Shown: positions 8,031 to 16,163 of the stretch, one piece after another
Position numbering within the stretch: position 1 is the stretch's first letter
Layout of the letters: each line of letters begins with the position of its first letter
Source: an uncultured Akkermansia sp.
Lineage (GTDB): Bacteria > Verrucomicrobiota > Verrucomicrobiia > Verrucomicrobiales > Akkermansiaceae
Reading direction: 5' to 3'
NCBI GenBank assembly: GCA_904501975.1
Contig: CAJGCZ010000009.1
Location: 1 to 59,341 of the forward strand
DNA: 59,341 nt
Notes under the pieces: model-generated
The model's database searches: none
Told to the model about the DNA's origin: nothing
Seen by the model: the letters and a program-made list of their open reading frames with translations, nothing else
Made by a program: the position numbers and the translations under genes

Positions 8031-9479
8031 ATGGCCAGTGTTAAGGAAGAAACAGCCCGTGGCATCAAATGGGGGCTTATCCAGAAATGCACCATGCAAC
8101 CGGTGCAATTTCTGTATGGCATTATTCTGGCTCGCCTCATCAGCCCCTCAGAAATGGGCATCCTCGGCCTCACGGCCATTTTCTTCGCCATAGCAGGGCA
8201 GCTGCAGCAGTGTGGCTTCGGTGCTGCCCTCATACGAAAGCAGAATCGAACCAACGAAGATATCTGCACTGTCTTCTGGTTCAACGTAGCCATGAGCTTG
8301 GTACTTTCTACCTTGCTCTTCTTTGCTGCACCTTGGTTCGCTTGGTTCTTTGACCAGCCAGCGCTCACAAATCTGACACGTGTCTCTGCTCTGCTCATGC
8401 TCCTGAATTCCACATTGAGCGTGCATATGACCCTCTATCAGGCGCGGCGAGACTTCAAGACACCGGCCATTGTCTCCATATGCACCACTCTGGTGGCCAT
8501 GCCTTTCACCATCTGGGCGGCCTTTTCTGGCTGGGGCTATTGGGCCCCTATGCTCCAAGGCATACTCACCGGTATACTCACACTGATTACCATCTGGATT
8601 ATCTCCCCTTGGAAACCTAAATTTATTTTTTCTAAAACCTCATTCAAGGAATTCTTTCGCTTCGGAGCAAACCTTGCCATGACGGGAATACTGACCCAAT
8701 TTTACCATGAAATACGAGCCTTTATCATCGGTAAGTTCTATTCACCGGCGCAGTTGGCATACTTCAGCCGAGCGCAACATACATGCAGCATGCCACTTAA
8801 TTTGATAACAAGCACGCTGAACCCCGTCACCTACCCCATTCTTGCCACGCTGCAACACGACCATTCTAAACTTATCCAAGTATATCGTAAGTATACACGT
8901 ATGATTTCATTAGTTGTCGAATGGGGAATGATTACCATTGCAGCCAACAGCGCAGCTCTTATTGTCTTCCTATATGGTGAAACTTGGAGCTCCGCTTCCA
9001 TATATGCACAAATCCTATGTTTTGGCTGGATGTTAAACCCTCTATTAGGACTCAACATGAATTTATGCACAATTCTGGGGAGAACTGATTTAAATCTCAA
9101 ATTTGAGATTATTTTACGCGTTGCCTCCATCGCAGTCATGATTTGGTGCGCTTTTTTCAGTGTTAAAGCGTTATGCTATGCTGCTGTTTTTTCTTCACTC
9201 TTTGGCTTGAGCATATCTAACCTTATTATTACACGAATCAGCGCATTGAGTATCCGACATCTGCTGACTGACTTCCTACCCTATCTCTCAATGGCATTAC
9301 TCGCCAACATCCCGGCATACATCATTAATCAACAACCATGGTCGGCGTTTTATCGTTTGGCAGCCGGTGGCATCAGTTCCCTCACTATTTACATGCTTCT
9401 TCTGTGGATTAAACAAGATTCTACATCATTCGAACTCTACACCTTCATCAAAAATAAGTTTTCCAAGAAGAAAACTTGA
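8031..9479 (+). CDS. Wzx-like lipopolysaccharide/oligosaccharide flippase (MOP family)
   Basis: A 482-residue integral membrane protein with about 12-14 hydrophobic segments. The start WGLIQKCTMQPVQFLYGIIL and the LARLISPSEMGILGL stretch (~33-47) are typical of WzxC/RfbX-type polysaccharide transporters, as is the QCGFGAALI loop. It should flip the undecaprenyl-linked repeat unit across the inner membrane. It follows the pyruvyltransferase by 6 bp and precedes an acyltransferase by 21 bp, so it belongs to the same operon. The first ~550 bp are GC-rich and the rest AT-rich, continuing the mosaic pattern of the previous gene. No Wzy polymerase was recognised in the window. Confidence 0.88.
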   Translation: MASVKEETARGIKWGLIQKCTMQPVQFLYGIILARLISPSEMGILGLTAIFFAIAGQLQQCGFGAALIRKQNRTNEDICTVFWFNVAMSLVLSTLLFFAAPWFAWFFDQPALTNLTRVSALLMLLNSTLSVHMTLYQARRDFKTPAIVSICTTLVAMPFTIWAAFSGWGYWAPMLQGILTGILTLITIWIISPWKPKFIFSKTSFKEFFRFGANLAMTGILTQFYHEIRAFIIGKFYSPAQLAYFSRAQHTCSMPLNLITSTLNPVTYPILATLQHDHSKLIQVYRKYTRMISLVVEWGMITIAANSAALIVFLYGETWSSASIYAQILCFGWMLNPLLGLNMNLCTILGRTDLNLKFEIILRVASIAVMIWCAFFSVKALCYAAVFSSLFGLSISNLIITRISALSIRHLLTDFLPYLSMALLANIPAYIINQQPWSAFYRLAAGGISSLTIYMLLLWIKQDSTSFELYTFIKNKFSKKKT

Positions 9480-9500
9480 ACTTTCCAACAAAATACCCAT

Positions 9501-10571
9501 ATGTCACCATTCATCATTCTTTTCATTCTCTTCTTCCTGTACCTGAGCAGCAAACCCAAAATACGGCGATATATTGAACGGGATGGCTTATATCTTTCTC
9601 GTACTTGGACCTCTTTTGTTAACGCCCTATTCATTGCTCTTGTAGTCTGCAGCCACGGTCTCATTTTGTTTAAAACAAATATCCGCAACTTTCTCCCTGA
9701 GAAATATACAGCATATGCAATCTCTCAATTTGGGCAACTTATAGTTACCACCTTCTTTTTCTATTCTGGGTTTGGCATTATGAGTTCTATACTAAGAAAA
9801 AAGGAATATCACCACAAATTACTTTTTCCTCGTTTCGTTCAACTAAGTCTGTATTATGTGATGGCAGTTCTTGCATATTTTGTTGTGTATTGTCTCTTGC
9901 AACAAAAAATTCATGCAGCGGCATTCCTACATGGGCTTCATAATTTTCAAGCGTTGGGCAATCCGACTTGGTTCATCATAATGACACTAATCATCTACCT
10001 CCTCACTTGGTTTTCTTTCAAAATTATGGGGCAAAAACATCCAATGGGCACCATTGGATTACTTACATTGATGCTTCTAATTGTAATGCCCATGGTAAGT
10101 TTATTCAAACCCATACATTGGGTTAACACTTTGCTCTGCTTCCCTGCAGGGATGCTCTATTATCTGAAAGGAGCAAAAATCGAACAAATACTCAAGAAAA
10201 CCAGTATACCAAGCATAGTCTATGCCTTTATTCTTCTCGGACTTGGGCTCTTTCTTCATACCTCTAAACTCCCTGCCGTAATATACATGCAAAACGTGGG
10301 AGGAATCCTATTTGCTGTCGGCGTTACATGGTTTGCTGGCAGCTTTATATGGAACACCCCTTCACGATTTCTCATCTGGTTAGGAGGTAGTGGTTTATTT
10401 ACTGTTTACATGTTCCACCTACTCCCCACTCGAATCATGACTCACTATGAATTAAACGACGGCAATCCTTATCTTGTTTGGTTAATTTTCATAGTCTCTA
10501 CTGGTATATTTGCAACAGTAGCAAACGCAGCTTACAACAGAATTAACAAATTAATTTTCGGCAGGCTATGA
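9501..10571 (+). CDS. Acyltransferase 3 family membrane protein
   Basis: A 356-residue protein with about ten hydrophobic helices. After the first hydrophobic segment it carries VVCSHGLILF (~51-60) with the family histidine, then a LVTTFFFYSGFGIMSS-type segment, matching the AT3 (OafA/WecH) layout of H-x-x-x-F followed by FF.SGF. AT3 proteins move acetyl or other acyl groups onto extracytoplasmic sugars. A short N-terminal helix followed by a basic segment (KPKIRRYIERDG) sits ahead of the core. It is in the flippase operon and probably O-acylates the exported glycan. The end is followed by a 220-bp gap. Confidence 0.78.
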   Translation: MSPFIILFILFFLYLSSKPKIRRYIERDGLYLSRTWTSFVNALFIALVVCSHGLILFKTNIRNFLPEKYTAYAISQFGQLIVTTFFFYSGFGIMSSILRKKEYHHKLLFPRFVQLSLYYVMAVLAYFVVYCLLQQKIHAAAFLHGLHNFQALGNPTWFIIMTLIIYLLTWFSFKIMGQKHPMGTIGLLTLMLLIVMPMVSLFKPIHWVNTLLCFPAGMLYYLKGAKIEQILKKTSIPSIVYAFILLGLGLFLHTSKLPAVIYMQNVGGILFAVGVTWFAGSFIWNTPSRFLIWLGGSGLFTVYMFHLLPTRIMTHYELNDGNPYLVWLIFIVSTGIFATVANAAYNRINKLIFGRL

Positions 10572-10791
10572 ACAACTCACACCCGAGCAACAACATCAAT
10601 ACATTGTTACCACAAAAAAATATTGGAGACTAGTTTTATTTTCCAATGTATTAATCTGGGACAAAGAGTTTTTTGTGGCACATGTCTTACACTTATATGA
10701 TTCATCTGAGAAAACTAAGCAAAACAGTGCATTTCGTTAGAAAACATACGTACGAAATTGATATTAATTATTCAAATTGTTTTCAAAAAAC

Positions 10792-12024
10792 ATGATTTCA
10801 CCAAAATATATCACCGCGCCAGACAACTGTACCGGATGTGGACTGTGTGCAAACGTATGCCCTAAGGATTCTATCCAAATGAAATGGAATCAAGATGGTT
10901 TTTTGATTCCCGAAGTAAACCTATCTACTTGTATCAACTGTGGATTGTGTACTAAACAGTGCATTGCGCTTGAAGAAAAATCCACATATACTGATGATAT
11001 TTCATCTGTAGTAGCCTACGGAGGCTGGAACAAAGATGATAACATACATTGGCAAAGTTCAAGTGGTGGAATTTTTACAGCCGTTGCTCAGAGTATAATT
11101 AAACAAGGTGGCGTAATCTACGGTGTCGTATGGAAAAACAAAACTACTGCCATATTCGATTCAACAGAAACCATTGAAGGTTTAGCCCGAATGCGTGGTT
11201 CAAAATACACACCAGCAATTCCTAACAATGTATATAGAGATGTGCGAGAATCATTAAAATCCGGTAGAGAGGTACTTTTCAGTGGTACCCCCTGTCAAGT
11301 ACATGCCTTACACAAATACCTTCATAAATCATATGACAATTTATTAACTATAGATATCGTTTGTCATGGCGTTCCTTCCCACCTCATATTGGAACAATAT
11401 ATTACACAAACGGAAACTACAGTAGGTAAAACGATCAAATATCTTTCATTTCGAGATAAACCTGAGGGATGGAAACGCTTCCATGTAACACGACATTACA
11501 CCGACGGTTACTCTGACTCAACCCCTCTCGACCAAGATATTTATATGCGCATGTTCTTATGCGATAAGGCATTAAATACTGTATGTTATAATTGTCCATA
11601 CGCACATATTCCAAGACAAGGAGATATAACTTTAGGAGATTACTGGGGGGTAGAACATCACCACAGAGATTGGCCTCTTGATAAAGGCGTATCTACAATA
11701 TTGGCTAATACAAATAAAGGCGCCACCGCTTTAGAAAGATTACATTCTGAGCTTGAGCTCAATTCAGAACCATTTGAGAAGATTTACAATGGTCAAGCAG
11801 TAGTATATGTCAGACCTATAAAGGAAGTCCCCAAAATTCGACCTCTTGTCATAGATAAAATCAAAAAGTGGCCATTGGAAAAGGTTCATCGCTGTGTAGT
11901 AAATAGTGTACAACTTGGCCCGATAAGATTACAAAAGACAGGCAAGCTTTACAAAATCTTATTTTTTTCCGTACGAGTTTTAAAATACATCAAGAGCAAA
12001 TTATTATCACTCAAGAAACAATAG
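10792..12024 (+). CDS. FrhB-like Fe-S oxidoreductase (coenzyme F420 hydrogenase beta subunit family)
   Basis: About 410 residues. The N-terminus holds two 4Fe-4S motifs, CTGCGLCANVCP (~10-21) and CINCGLCTKQC (~42-52). The rest is the FrhB N and C domains: SSSGGIFTAVAQ, LFSGTPCQVHAL and DIVCHGVPSHL, then LSFRDKPEGW and the LGDYWG motif. Such proteins commonly sit beside pyruvyltransferases in glycan loci, where their substrate is generally undetermined. I chose the ATG at 10792; an in-frame TTG at 10777 would add five residues. It ends the AT-rich locus, 75 bp before the convergent holA. Confidence 0.82.
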   Translation: MISPKYITAPDNCTGCGLCANVCPKDSIQMKWNQDGFLIPEVNLSTCINCGLCTKQCIALEEKSTYTDDISSVVAYGGWNKDDNIHWQSSSGGIFTAVAQSIIKQGGVIYGVVWKNKTTAIFDSTETIEGLARMRGSKYTPAIPNNVYRDVRESLKSGREVLFSGTPCQVHALHKYLHKSYDNLLTIDIVCHGVPSHLILEQYITQTETTVGKTIKYLSFRDKPEGWKRFHVTRHYTDGYSDSTPLDQDIYMRMFLCDKALNTVCYNCPYAHIPRQGDITLGDYWGVEHHHRDWPLDKGVSTILANTNKGATALERLHSELELNSEPFEKIYNGQAVVYVRPIKEVPKIRPLVIDKIKKWPLEKVHRCVVNSVQLGPIRLQKTGKLYKILFFSVRVLKYIKSKLLSLKKQ

Positions 12025-12099
12025 TTCATAACAAATTAGACACAAACAAGGATTGCCTAATCTCCTTGTTAAGTAATATATGCCCCGGTAAGCCACCAC

Positions 12100-13194
12100 T
12101 CAGCCCGTGAGGGAGACGATGAGCTTGTGGAGGATATCGCGGTCGGAGGATTGGCTAGAGACGAGGCGGCGGTCGGCGGTGGCGCAGTTTTGGAGGTCGC
12201 GGCGGGCTTTTTTGAGAGAAAGCTTGGAGCAGGTGCGGGCGGCGTTAAAAAGGGCGTAGGCGTTGGGAGAGCCATCCTTTTTGAGGGGCAGCATCTTGCG
12301 GTCCTGCGGAAGCAGCTTATTGAGGGCGGATTCAAATGAGCGGTAATTATCCGCCTTAATGCCAAAGGCATCCATTAACAGACGGGCACAAAATCTATTG
12401 CGCACGGTGGGCAAAATGGCGGCACGCATAATGGAAACAGCCTGCTCACCATGCTCCAGCTGCTCATTCACTAAACGCACCGCCAAGCGGCTGTTGTTTT
12501 GCTCAATGGCGCGCGAGATTTCAAATATCACGCCGTTGCGAGAAACGGCTACCATCAGGTCGATATCCTGCAAGGTAACACGCCGACGCTCCGGCCCCAA
12601 ATACACATCCAGCTTCGATAACTCATTGGCTATTTGGCGGCTGCTTTCATTCACACGCTGAACAAACAAATCCAGCGCCTCGTTATCAAAGGTCAGCTCA
12701 TGGGGCTTGGCCATGCGCAGCGTGAGAGCGGCCACCTCCGATTCCCAGCCGGGTTTCGAGATATCGATTTTTGAAAACTCTTTCACCTCTGCCACGGCAC
12801 TCAACTTCTTAAAGAAGCTGCGGCGCTTGTCCATTTCTGCCGCACTAAGCACAAAGAAGGTATCTGCCGGCAGGTTTTGCAAGGCTGCAATCAGCGATTC
12901 CATCGCCTCCTGCACGGCCTCACTGCGGGCGCCGGAGGGCGAATCACCCAGGAATGTAGCGCCTTTAAGCCAAATCACCTTGCGCCCACCAAACATGTTG
13001 AACATCTGCAGCCCGGAGGTGGTGCGCTGTATCAGCTCCACAGCCTCATCTGCCGTGGCCGCAGCACCGTCAATCATCTCATCGCCCCAGCCATCGCCAC
13101 CGGCCGTAAGAGACGTATAGCAACTGAGCGCTGCACTACCTGCAGCACCCTCATCACTACCGAAAAACACGTACGCCGTGGCCTCACTTGCCAT
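12100..13194 (-). CDS. holA: DNA polymerase III delta subunit (HolA)
   Basis: About 364 residues. It has the delta-subunit layout: an N-terminal AAA+-like domain opening with ATAYVFFGSDE, MFGGRKVIWLKG (~75-86) and the conserved middle segment LDLFVQRVNESSRQIANELSKL (two parts) found in HolA proteins, then the collar domain with MRAAILPTVRNRF. Delta opens the sliding clamp in the clamp loader. I place the start at 13194 rather than further upstream because a TTGACG/TATAAT promoter ends 7 nt before that ATG, implying an almost leaderless mRNA. The gene is convergent with the glycan locus and divergent from a lipoprotein gene. Confidence 0.88.
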   Translation of the reverse strand: MASEATAYVFFGSDEGAAGSAALSCYTSLTAGGDGWGDEMIDGAAATADEAVELIQRTTSGLQMFNMFGGRKVIWLKGATFLGDSPSGARSEAVQEAMESLIAALQNLPADTFFVLSAAEMDKRRSFFKKLSAVAEVKEFSKIDISKPGWESEVAALTLRMAKPHELTFDNEALDLFVQRVNESSRQIANELSKLDVYLGPERRRVTLQDIDLMVAVSRNGVIFEISRAIEQNNSRLAVRLVNEQLEHGEQAVSIMRAAILPTVRNRFCARLLMDAFGIKADNYRSFESALNKLLPQDRKMLPLKKDGSPNAYALFNAARTCSKLSLKKARRDLQNCATADRRLVSSQSSDRDILHKLIVSLTG

Positions 13195-13201
13195 GGCTCG
13201 G

Positions 13202-13230
13202 ATTATACATGATACACATGGGGGCGTCAA
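13202..13230 (-). promoter_or_regulatory. holA promoter, near-leaderless
   Basis: On the minus strand, TTGACG (13225-13230), a 17-bp spacer and TATAAT (13202-13207), then only 7 nt to the holA ATG at 13194. A start of transcription 6-7 nt after the -10 box would fall on or next to the ATG. Confidence 0.75.
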
Positions 13231-13331
13231 TCCCATTTTCTGTTCCTCACACTTAGCACTCAGCCCATTTGCTTACGGGCATACACCACCCCTGCTCCGG
13301 CTGCTGCCCCGGCTACAGCAGCACTCCATAC

Positions 13332-13359
13332 TTGACACCCGGCCGCAATCTGGTACTAT
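13332..13359 (+). promoter_or_regulatory. Promoter of the lipoprotein-UDG pair, near-leaderless
   Basis: TTGACA (13332-13337), a 16-bp spacer and TACTAT (13354-13359), then 9 nt to the ATG at 13369. No Shine-Dalgarno is present. Confidence 0.7.
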
Positions 13360-13368
13360 GGTGCTTGT

Positions 13369-13725
13369 ATGAATAAGCTTTGGTTGAATGCCTCTCTTTT
13401 TACTGTAGCGCTTGTGCTACAGGCATGCTTCCATCCGGAATCCTATTTTACCGAAGCCGAATCAACCACAAAATCAGCCACTGCAGCCGCTCCCTTGTAT
13501 CTTATTCTGGACGGCAAGCGCGAGATTAACGTGTCCGATTTCAACTACGTCCATAAGTATGCGGATAGCGGCTACCTCATCTCCGACAACGGCTCTGTGC
13601 AAGAGGTCTACCATATTGAGTTCACCGGAGAAGAATCCGGCACCTACATTTACCGAGCCCGCTTAGTGGATGGCACCATTGTGGGCAAGGGTACCGGCAC
13701 ATTCCAATTCAAGCATACCCGCTAA
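13369..13725 (+). CDS. Small predicted lipoprotein, function unknown
   Basis: 118 residues. A short basic start, a hydrophobic stretch and LQAC with Cys20 form a lipobox, so the mature protein should be lipid-anchored. The mature part is about 99 residues, rich in beta-forming patterns (LYLILDGKREI, EVYHIEFTGEESGTYIY, DGTIVGKGTGTFQF), with the look of a small beta-barrel or sandwich. I recognise no family. It has its own near-leaderless promoter and is followed 22 bp later by the UDG-like gene, probably on the same mRNA. Expression with a repair enzyme gives no obvious functional link. Confidence 0.7.
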   Translation: MNKLWLNASLFTVALVLQACFHPESYFTEAESTTKSATAAAPLYLILDGKREINVSDFNYVHKYADSGYLISDNGSVQEVYHIEFTGEESGTYIYRARLVDGTIVGKGTGTFQFKHTR

Positions 13726-13747
13726 ATCTTCATTCCATCCCCATCTT

Positions 13748-14668
13748 ATGACCACGGTAGAACTCGTCCTGCAATACCTGCGCAACTTGCGAGAGCAAGG
13801 GGTGGACCGTCTGCCGGTGGATGAAGAAGCCCGCTCCATTTTGCGAGAATGGATGCTGGCAGCCCGCAGGGGCGTTCAAAAGCCTGTTGCCGCATCACCC
13901 TTCCCCGCGCAGCCCATGCCCACGGCAGAGGGCATCAGCGCGCTCAGATCCGCCCTGCAAGAAATTATCACCCAGCCGGAGCAAGCGCCCGGCAATCTCC
14001 CCTCCCCGGAAGAAGAGGTGCCGTTTTTCCGCCCCGGTGGTGCAAGCGATGAAGAAATTTGGGAGAACATGGGCCGCATGTTGCCGGGGTGGCGGCCGCT
14101 CCGCGAGCTGGGCACCCTGCGTACAACCGCCGTGCTAGGCGAGGGGAATCGCCATGCAGACCTCATGTTCGTAGGCGATGCACCCAATTATTTCGACGAA
14201 AAATCCGGGCACCCCTTCAGTAGCGATGCCGGAGAAAAGCTGGATGGCATTCTGAAAGCCATGGGCTTAACGCGCGCGCAGGTATATACCACCCACCTCG
14301 TCAAGTTCCGTCCGTCCCTCCCCCGCCAAACCACCAACAACCGTGCCCCGTCGGAAAAGGAGATGCGCTTCTCCTCATCCGTTGTAGAGCTGGAGGCACG
14401 CCTTGTGCAGCCACGCGTCATTATTGCCTTGGGCATTATTGCCGCAAGAGGCCTGCTGCAACGCGGTGATTTACCGCTGGCAGACTATCGCCGCGAGGGG
14501 GGCAGCTTCTGCGGCATTCCCGTTATTGTTACGCACCACCCAAGCTATTTGCTGCGCACCAACGACTTGGACGAGCGCCGCCAAATGTGGGAAGAAATGC
14601 TGCGCGCCATGGAAATAGCCGGACTGCCTATTTCTGCAAAACAACGCGCCTTCTTCACTAAGAAGTAA
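13748..14668 (+). CDS. Uracil-DNA glycosylase superfamily protein (family 4/5-like), lacking the Fe-S cysteines
   Basis: 306 residues from the ATG at 13748. The C-terminal ~200 residues have the UDG fold motifs: LMFVGDAPNYFDEKSGHPF (family GEAPG...GRPF), TTHLVKFRPSLPR (family N-x-V-K-C-R-P), VIIALGIIAARGLL and VTHHPSYLLR (the HPS motif). The family removes uracil from DNA. Two things are odd. The Cys of the KCRP motif is Phe here, and the whole protein has a single Cys, so the usual 4Fe-4S cluster cannot form. There is also an extra ~90-residue N-terminal domain with helical, proline-rich sequence. Activity is therefore uncertain. No Shine-Dalgarno; probably translated from the lipoprotein mRNA. 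Confidence 0.78.
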   Translation: MTTVELVLQYLRNLREQGVDRLPVDEEARSILREWMLAARRGVQKPVAASPFPAQPMPTAEGISALRSALQEIITQPEQAPGNLPSPEEEVPFFRPGGASDEEIWENMGRMLPGWRPLRELGTLRTTAVLGEGNRHADLMFVGDAPNYFDEKSGHPFSSDAGEKLDGILKAMGLTRAQVYTTHLVKFRPSLPRQTTNNRAPSEKEMRFSSSVVELEARLVQPRVIIALGIIAARGLLQRGDLPLADYRREGGSFCGIPVIVTHHPSYLLRTNDLDERRQMWEEMLRAMEIAGLPISAKQRAFFTKK

Positions 14669-14907
14669 AGGCAAGCCCCCCTATCTTACCGCAGCCCCGT
14701 AGCGGCGTTTTTTCGGCTCACTGCGCTCGCGGTATTTGGGAGAGGAACGGCTTACGCCGTGGTGAAGAATGCCCGTTGGGCTTGGTGAAGAATCTGCCTG
14801 CGGCAGATGGTGAAGAACACCTTGCGCTGTCATGAAGAACGCACCTACGGTGCGTAGTACGGAGGGGCGCCAAACTCCCATTTATCAACCAAAAAGATTA
14901 AACGCAC
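14669..14907. repeat. Intergenic array of GGTGAAGAA repeats separated by mini-palindromes
   Basis: No gene is supported. GGTGAAGAAT/C occurs at 14761, 14784 and 14809, with a diverged CATGAAGAAC at 14831, at 22-25 bp intervals. Between them are small palindromes: ACGGCTTACGCCGT (14747-14760), GCCCGTTGGGC (14771-14781), ATCTGCCTGCGGCAGAT (14792-14808) and GCACCTACGGTGC (14841-14853). The unit thus alternates a constant box with variable hairpins. Confidence 0.65.
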
Positions 14908-14940
14908 AAAGGCCCCGCAGCATTTCGCTGCGGAGCCTTT
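14908..14940 (-). terminator. Intrinsic terminator of rplI
   Basis: A 14-bp stem with one mismatch (AAAGGCCCCGCAGC / GCTGCGGAGCCTTT) and a 5-nt loop. Read on the minus strand it is followed by a T-rich stretch ending in CTTTTT, 25 bp after the rplI stop. It could also stop transcripts arriving on the plus strand from the UDG gene. Confidence 0.8.
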
Positions 14941-14965
14941 GTATTGCGTAAAAATTGTATGAGAA

Positions 14966-15457
14966 TTAGGCCTCCTCGGTGGTGGCTTCCTCAGTAACAA
15001 CTTCACCCTTAACTACGAGCACAACCTTAACGGTGGCAGTAACCTGAGCGTGAAGCTTAGCGGGCACTTCATAAGTACCGGACTTCTTGAGGGGCTTCTC
15101 CAACTCAATGCTGTGGCGGTCGATTTCGATGCCCTGGGCAGCAAGAGCCTCAGTAATCTGCTGATTGGTGATAGCACCGAATACCTTGCCATTCTCGCCG
15201 GCCTCGAGGGTCAGGTTGACCGTGACGGCAGCAATCTTGGCAGCGATCTCCTGGAAGTTAGCCAACTCAGCGGCCTCGCGCTCAGCGCGCTTCTTCTGGA
15301 GCATGTTGATGAAACGCTGATTAGCGGGAGTAGCCTCGAACGCAAGACCCTGAGGAATCAGGTAGTTGCGGCCGTAACCAGCCTTCACGGTAACGAGGTC
15401 GGCTTCACAGCCCAGACCTTCGATCTTTGTAGCGAGAATAACTTTCATGTTAGCCAT
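14966..15457 (-). CDS. rplI: 50S ribosomal protein L9
   Basis: 163 residues. The N-terminal domain has the L9 signature VILATKIEGLGCEADLVTV and GYGRNYLIPQGLA (~29-41), then the long connecting helix (about 50-75, RFINMLQKKRAEREAAEL), then the C-terminal rRNA-binding domain with GKVFGAITNQQI. L9 binds 23S rRNA near the L1 stalk base. A Thr/Glu tail (VVTEEATTEEA) slightly extends the usual ~150 residues. The usual neighbours (rpsF, rpsR, dnaB) are absent, so the gene stands alone with its own promoter and terminator. Confidence 0.96.
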   Translation of the reverse strand: MANMKVILATKIEGLGCEADLVTVKAGYGRNYLIPQGLAFEATPANQRFINMLQKKRAEREAAELANFQEIAAKIAAVTVNLTLEAGENGKVFGAITNQQITEALAAQGIEIDRHSIELEKPLKKSGTYEVPAKLHAQVTATVKVVLVVKGEVVTEEATTEEA

Positions 15458-15487
15458 AGCTCAATAATATTGGTTTGTTGAGCGGGT

Positions 15488-15516
15488 CTTTTACACCGTT
15501 TTCACCTGATTGTCAA
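15488..15516 (-). promoter_or_regulatory. rplI promoter
   Basis: TTGACA (15511-15516), 17 bp, TAAAAG (15488-15493) on the minus strand, leaving a leader of about 24 nt before the ATG at 15457. Unlike most promoters in this window it allows a real 5' UTR. Confidence 0.55.
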
Positions 15517-15570
15517 GCAAATTTCGGAACTTTTTGCGTATTTTCAAGTGCGCCACCCTTGTGCCTACCG

Positions 15571-16113
15571 TTACGAGCAGCACATTTCGTGGCGCAGAGA
15601 ATCCACAGCTTTCTCAAAATAAGCACCAATAGCAAAGCCGAACTCCAAGGCGGCGCCGGGGCCTTTACCGGTAATAATGTTGCCGTCCGTCACCGTGGGG
15701 GCATCCTGCAATGAGGCAGAGCGAATATCGTTGGTTACAGCATCCGCGGGGTAGCACGTTACCTTGCGGCCGGCCAACACACCGGCAGCCTCTAAGGCAA
15801 TGGGGGCAGCGCAAATAGCAGCCACCAGCTTACCGGCGGCGTGCATAGTACGCACCAAGCGCAGCACACCGGGGGTATCTCTCAGCAACCAAGAAGCTGC
15901 GCCACCGGGAAGAATAATACCATCATACTCCTCCGGCTCCACATCCACCATCAGCATATCTGCCTGCATACAAATACCGTGTGCACCCTCTACCAAGCGT
16001 CCTTTCACACCGGCAGTTGTCACAGGAATCTCCAAACGGCGCAAAATATCTACAGGCGCCGTAAACTCAATCTCCTCAAACCCGGGAGCCAACAAAACTA
16101 ATACCGGTTTCAT
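15571..16113 (-). CDS. DJ-1/PfpI family protein
   Basis: 180 residues from the ATG at 16113. This is a DJ-1/ThiJ/PfpI-type flavodoxin-like protein: PVLVLLAPGFEEIEFTAPVD holds the conserved Glu next to the active site, GIILPGG the oxyanion loop, and VAAICAAPIALEAAGVL the nucleophile-elbow Cys. The pattern is closest to the DJ-1/YajL branch, whose members have been assigned redox-sensing, chaperone or glyoxalase/deglycase activities. I start it at 16113 because a TATACT box ends 7 nt upstream; a longer frame would begin upstream of that promoter. It stands alone between rplI and rsmE. Confidence 0.88.
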   Translation of the reverse strand: MKPVLVLLAPGFEEIEFTAPVDILRRLEIPVTTAGVKGRLVEGAHGICMQADMLMVDVEPEEYDGIILPGGAASWLLRDTPGVLRLVRTMHAAGKLVAAICAAPIALEAAGVLAGRKVTCYPADAVTNDIRSASLQDAPTVTDGNIITGKGPGAALEFGFAIGAYFEKAVDSLRHEMCCS

Positions 16114-16120
16114 GCCCAAC

Positions 16121-16149
16121 AGTATAACGCAAGGCAGCGGGTTTAGCAA
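16121..16149 (-). promoter_or_regulatory. Promoter of the DJ-1 gene, near-leaderless
   Basis: TTGCTA (16144-16149), 17 bp, TATACT (16121-16126) on the minus strand, and 7 nt to the ATG at 16113. Confidence 0.65.
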
Positions 16150-16163
16150 GGCTTTTCAGCGCA

